DNA of 64,000 nt from Paenibacillus sp. HB172176 (lineage in GTDB: Bacteria; Bacillota; Bacilli; Paenibacillales; Paenibacillaceae), in the NCBI RefSeq assembly GCF_011947265.1, contig NZ_JAATHD010000022.1:46997-110996 (forward strand), given 5' to 3'. Below, piece by piece: positions 62,311-64,000 of this stretch; the first letter of the stretch is position 1; each line of letters begins with the position of its first letter. The notes under the pieces were generated by a model that saw only the letters and a list, made by a program, of their open reading frames with translations, did not search any database and was not told where the DNA came from. Position numbers and translations under genes: made by a program.

Positions 62311-63651
62311 ATGGATGTCGCAACAATTAAGAAGAATCAGCTTAATCCGCATCAGTGGACTGTTATCGGATTCGCCATTACGATACTGATTGGCGCATTT
62401 CTGCTGGATTTGCCTATCGCAACGGTGGGAGACGGCTCGATCCGTTTCTTGGATGCGTTATTTACAGCAACTTCCGCAGTCTGCGTTACAGGATTGACGG
62501 TTATTGATACCGGAACGAATTTTACGATTTTCGGTCAAATTATTATTATGGTGCTAATTCAAATTGGCGGCCTTGGCTTTATGACCTATGGTGTTATTAT
62601 CGCGGTCATACTTGGAAGAAAGGTTGGGTTAAAGCATCGCGTCTTCATTCAGGAATCAACGAAATCCAATACGATTCAAGGGTTAGTAAGGCTGGTGAAG
62701 ACGATTGTCATTATATCCTTCTCTTTCGAGTTAATCGGCGCATACTTGTTGTGGCTGCGTTGGATTCACGAGATGGGGGTCGGCAAGGCCGCATATTATG
62801 CCATCTTTCATTCGGTTTCGGCTTTTAATAATGCGGGTTTTTCATTGTTTTCAGACAATCTTGCCGGATTCGTTGGTGATCCGATTGTGAATATTATCAT
62901 CTCCTTATTGTTTATTTGCGGAGGCTTGGGCTTTATCGTTATGGTCGATATTTACAAAAAACGCCGATGGAGACGTTTTTCCTTGCATACCAAAATCGTT
63001 TTGCTTACGACAATTTTGTTGTCCGCAGGCGGCTTTCTACTTATCTTATCATTGGAGATGCTGAATTCGTCCGTGTTTGGGGATTTGAGCATCGGCGAGA
63101 AGCTATGGTCGGCTTACTTTCAGAGTGTGACCACTCGCACAGCTGGGTTTAATACTGTTCAATTATCGGGGCTTTTGACAGCATCACAGTTTTTGATTAT
63201 CTTTTTAATGTTCATTGGCGCTTCATCCGGTTCAACAGGCGGGGGAATCAAGACCAGCACCTTCATGATCTTGATTGTAGCCATGTACAGCACGATTCGA
63301 GGCAGGGAACAGGTGCATATTTTCAAAAGAAGAATTTCCTATGATACGATCTTGCGCTCTCTGGCCATCATTATCATTTCTCTCGGTTTAGTTCTAATCG
63401 TAGCATTCATGCTAACCTTGACCGAAAAGGGCGATGAATTCATCGAGATACTGTTCGAAGCGACTTCGGCCTTCGGAACAGTAGGGCTTACGTTAGATGT
63501 TACGCCTACGCTCTCCGGAGCCGGCAAAATTATCATTATCGCCACCATGTTCGCCGGACGTTTAGGCCCATTGACTTTGGCCTACGCATTGGCAAGGAAC
63601 AAACGTTCAAGCAAAATCGGATATCCCGAAGAGAAAGTGCTGGTCGGCTAA
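62311..63651 (+). CDS. KtrB/TrkH-family K+ uptake transporter
   Basis: A 446-residue membrane protein of the four-repeat KtrB/TrkH fold. Selectivity-loop motifs with the conserved Gly are seen (TSAVCVTGLTV, FHSVSAFNNAGFSLF, VTTRTAGFNTV, ATSAFGTVGLTLD), and the IGASSGSTGGGIKTS segment forms the gate loop. It would import K+, probably with a KtrA regulatory subunit encoded elsewhere, since none is next to it. The ATG at 62311 follows TGGGAGG. Control by the c-di-AMP riboswitch upstream matches its role in osmotic and K+ homeostasis. Confidence 0.94.
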   Translation: MDVATIKKNQLNPHQWTVIGFAITILIGAFLLDLPIATVGDGSIRFLDALFTATSAVCVTGLTVIDTGTNFTIFGQIIIMVLIQIGGLGFMTYGVIIAVILGRKVGLKHRVFIQESTKSNTIQGLVRLVKTIVIISFSFELIGAYLLWLRWIHEMGVGKAAYYAIFHSVSAFNNAGFSLFSDNLAGFVGDPIVNIIISLLFICGGLGFIVMVDIYKKRRWRRFSLHTKIVLLTTILLSAGGFLLILSLEMLNSSVFGDLSIGEKLWSAYFQSVTTRTAGFNTVQLSGLLTASQFLIIFLMFIGASSGSTGGGIKTSTFMILIVAMYSTIRGREQVHIFKRRISYDTILRSLAIIIISLGLVLIVAFMLTLTEKGDEFIEILFEATSAFGTVGLTLDVTPTLSGAGKIIIIATMFAGRLGPLTLAYALARNKRSSKIGYPEEKVLVG

Positions 63652-63865
63652 TCAAGCCAACCAGCATTATCTTTTCCAGCTATGCCGTAAAAGCTCTTCT
63701 AAATTGCAATCGATATCCAATATTCATCTTCTCCCCTCTACTCAGGAGAACTTCATTTGCTGTCACAGTGCATCTTACAAATAATTTTGACGTATCGTTG
63801 TTCTGTTATTTGAATCCATTCTATCTGTTTTTGTACTATATAAGTTGAACGAAAGAAGTTGACAT

Positions 63866-64000
63866 TCAAAATCGAACGCATAGGCGATCAATGATGACAT
63901 GTGGGTATTTCATGATTTCATCCATAAACTGTCCGACACTCAGACGGATTTCGGCAACGGTGGAATAGAACACATTGTTGATGACATTGGATTTAAGCCA
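63866..64000 (-). pseudogene. C-terminal end of an IS630-like transposase (runs off the window)
   Basis: The last 44 codons of a minus-strand frame end at the TGA in 63866-63868. WLKSNVINNVFYSTVAEIRL and the ending TIDRLCVRF-like (IIDRLCVRF) match the C-terminus of IS630-family transposases, which carry the DDE domain. Only this end is visible, so it may be an intact element extending beyond the edge rather than a pseudogene. The 215 bases between ktrB and here hold no gene that I can support. Confidence 0.7.

Noticed and set aside
1..64000. CRISPR array, tRNA or rRNA genes
   Set aside because: No regularly spaced repeats and no tRNA- or rRNA-like segments were noticed on reading; a dedicated search was not possible.

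Overview
The window looks like a chromosome segment of a Gram-positive, spore-former-type member of the Paenibacillaceae (Paenibacillus/Cohnella-like). Evidence read directly: strong AGGAGG-type ribosome sites before almost every gene, two T-box leaders, a ydaO-type c-di-AMP leader, several sugar importers of the lplA/B/C type with membrane-bound AraC sensors, lipoprotein signals on secreted binding proteins, a YtxJ (bacillithiol-system) protein and a hopanoid/sporulenol-type cyclase. No rRNA or tRNA genes and no CRISPR array were seen.

Layout. 0-8.5 kb: two Gfo/Idh/MocA dehydrogenases divergent from an AraC regulator, then a membrane AraC sensor and a complete carbohydrate importer (two permeases and a binding lipoprotein) with a cre-like site. 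8.6-16.5 kb: a chemoreceptor, tyrS behind a tyrosine T-box, a Na+/H+ antiporter and a DrrAB-like ABC exporter. 16.5-23.9 kb: the most unusual region, a PQQ locus. It holds pqqABCDE (including a 23-residue PqqA peptide gene), a lipoprotein PQQ dehydrogenase with the Asp-Tyr-Asp signature of lanthanide enzymes, a CuA-type cupredoxin lipoprotein and two unrecognised membrane or secreted proteins. 23.9-34 kb: a WGxxGxxG protein, MntP-like and MATE transporters, an acyl-CoA dehydrogenase, a YhdH-type reductase, a second chemoreceptor, an aldo/keto reductase and a class II terpene cyclase.

34-46 kb: a two-gene unit behind a palindromic operator, leuA behind a T-box, an AraC-siderophore-binding fusion with a Fur-box-controlled binding lipoprotein, a divergent EamA/LysR pair, an esterase, a MerR-controlled aldo/keto reductase, an unrecognised 529-residue protein and ytxJ. 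46-58 kb: glycerate kinase, then a second carbohydrate cluster (AraC regulator, cytoplasmic-looking sulfatase, importer, AraC sensor, beta-helix protein). 58-64 kb: a GntR-controlled glycolate oxidase pair (glcD, glcF), a c-di-AMP riboswitch in front of a KtrB/TrkH K+ transporter, and the end of an IS630-like transposase at the right edge.

How it fits together: the two sugar clusters pair sensing, import and intracellular processing. The PQQ locus appears able to make its own cofactor and use it on the outer face of the membrane, with the copper protein as a possible electron acceptor, which would be unusual for a Gram-positive. Function calls come from motifs read by eye; no database search was run.
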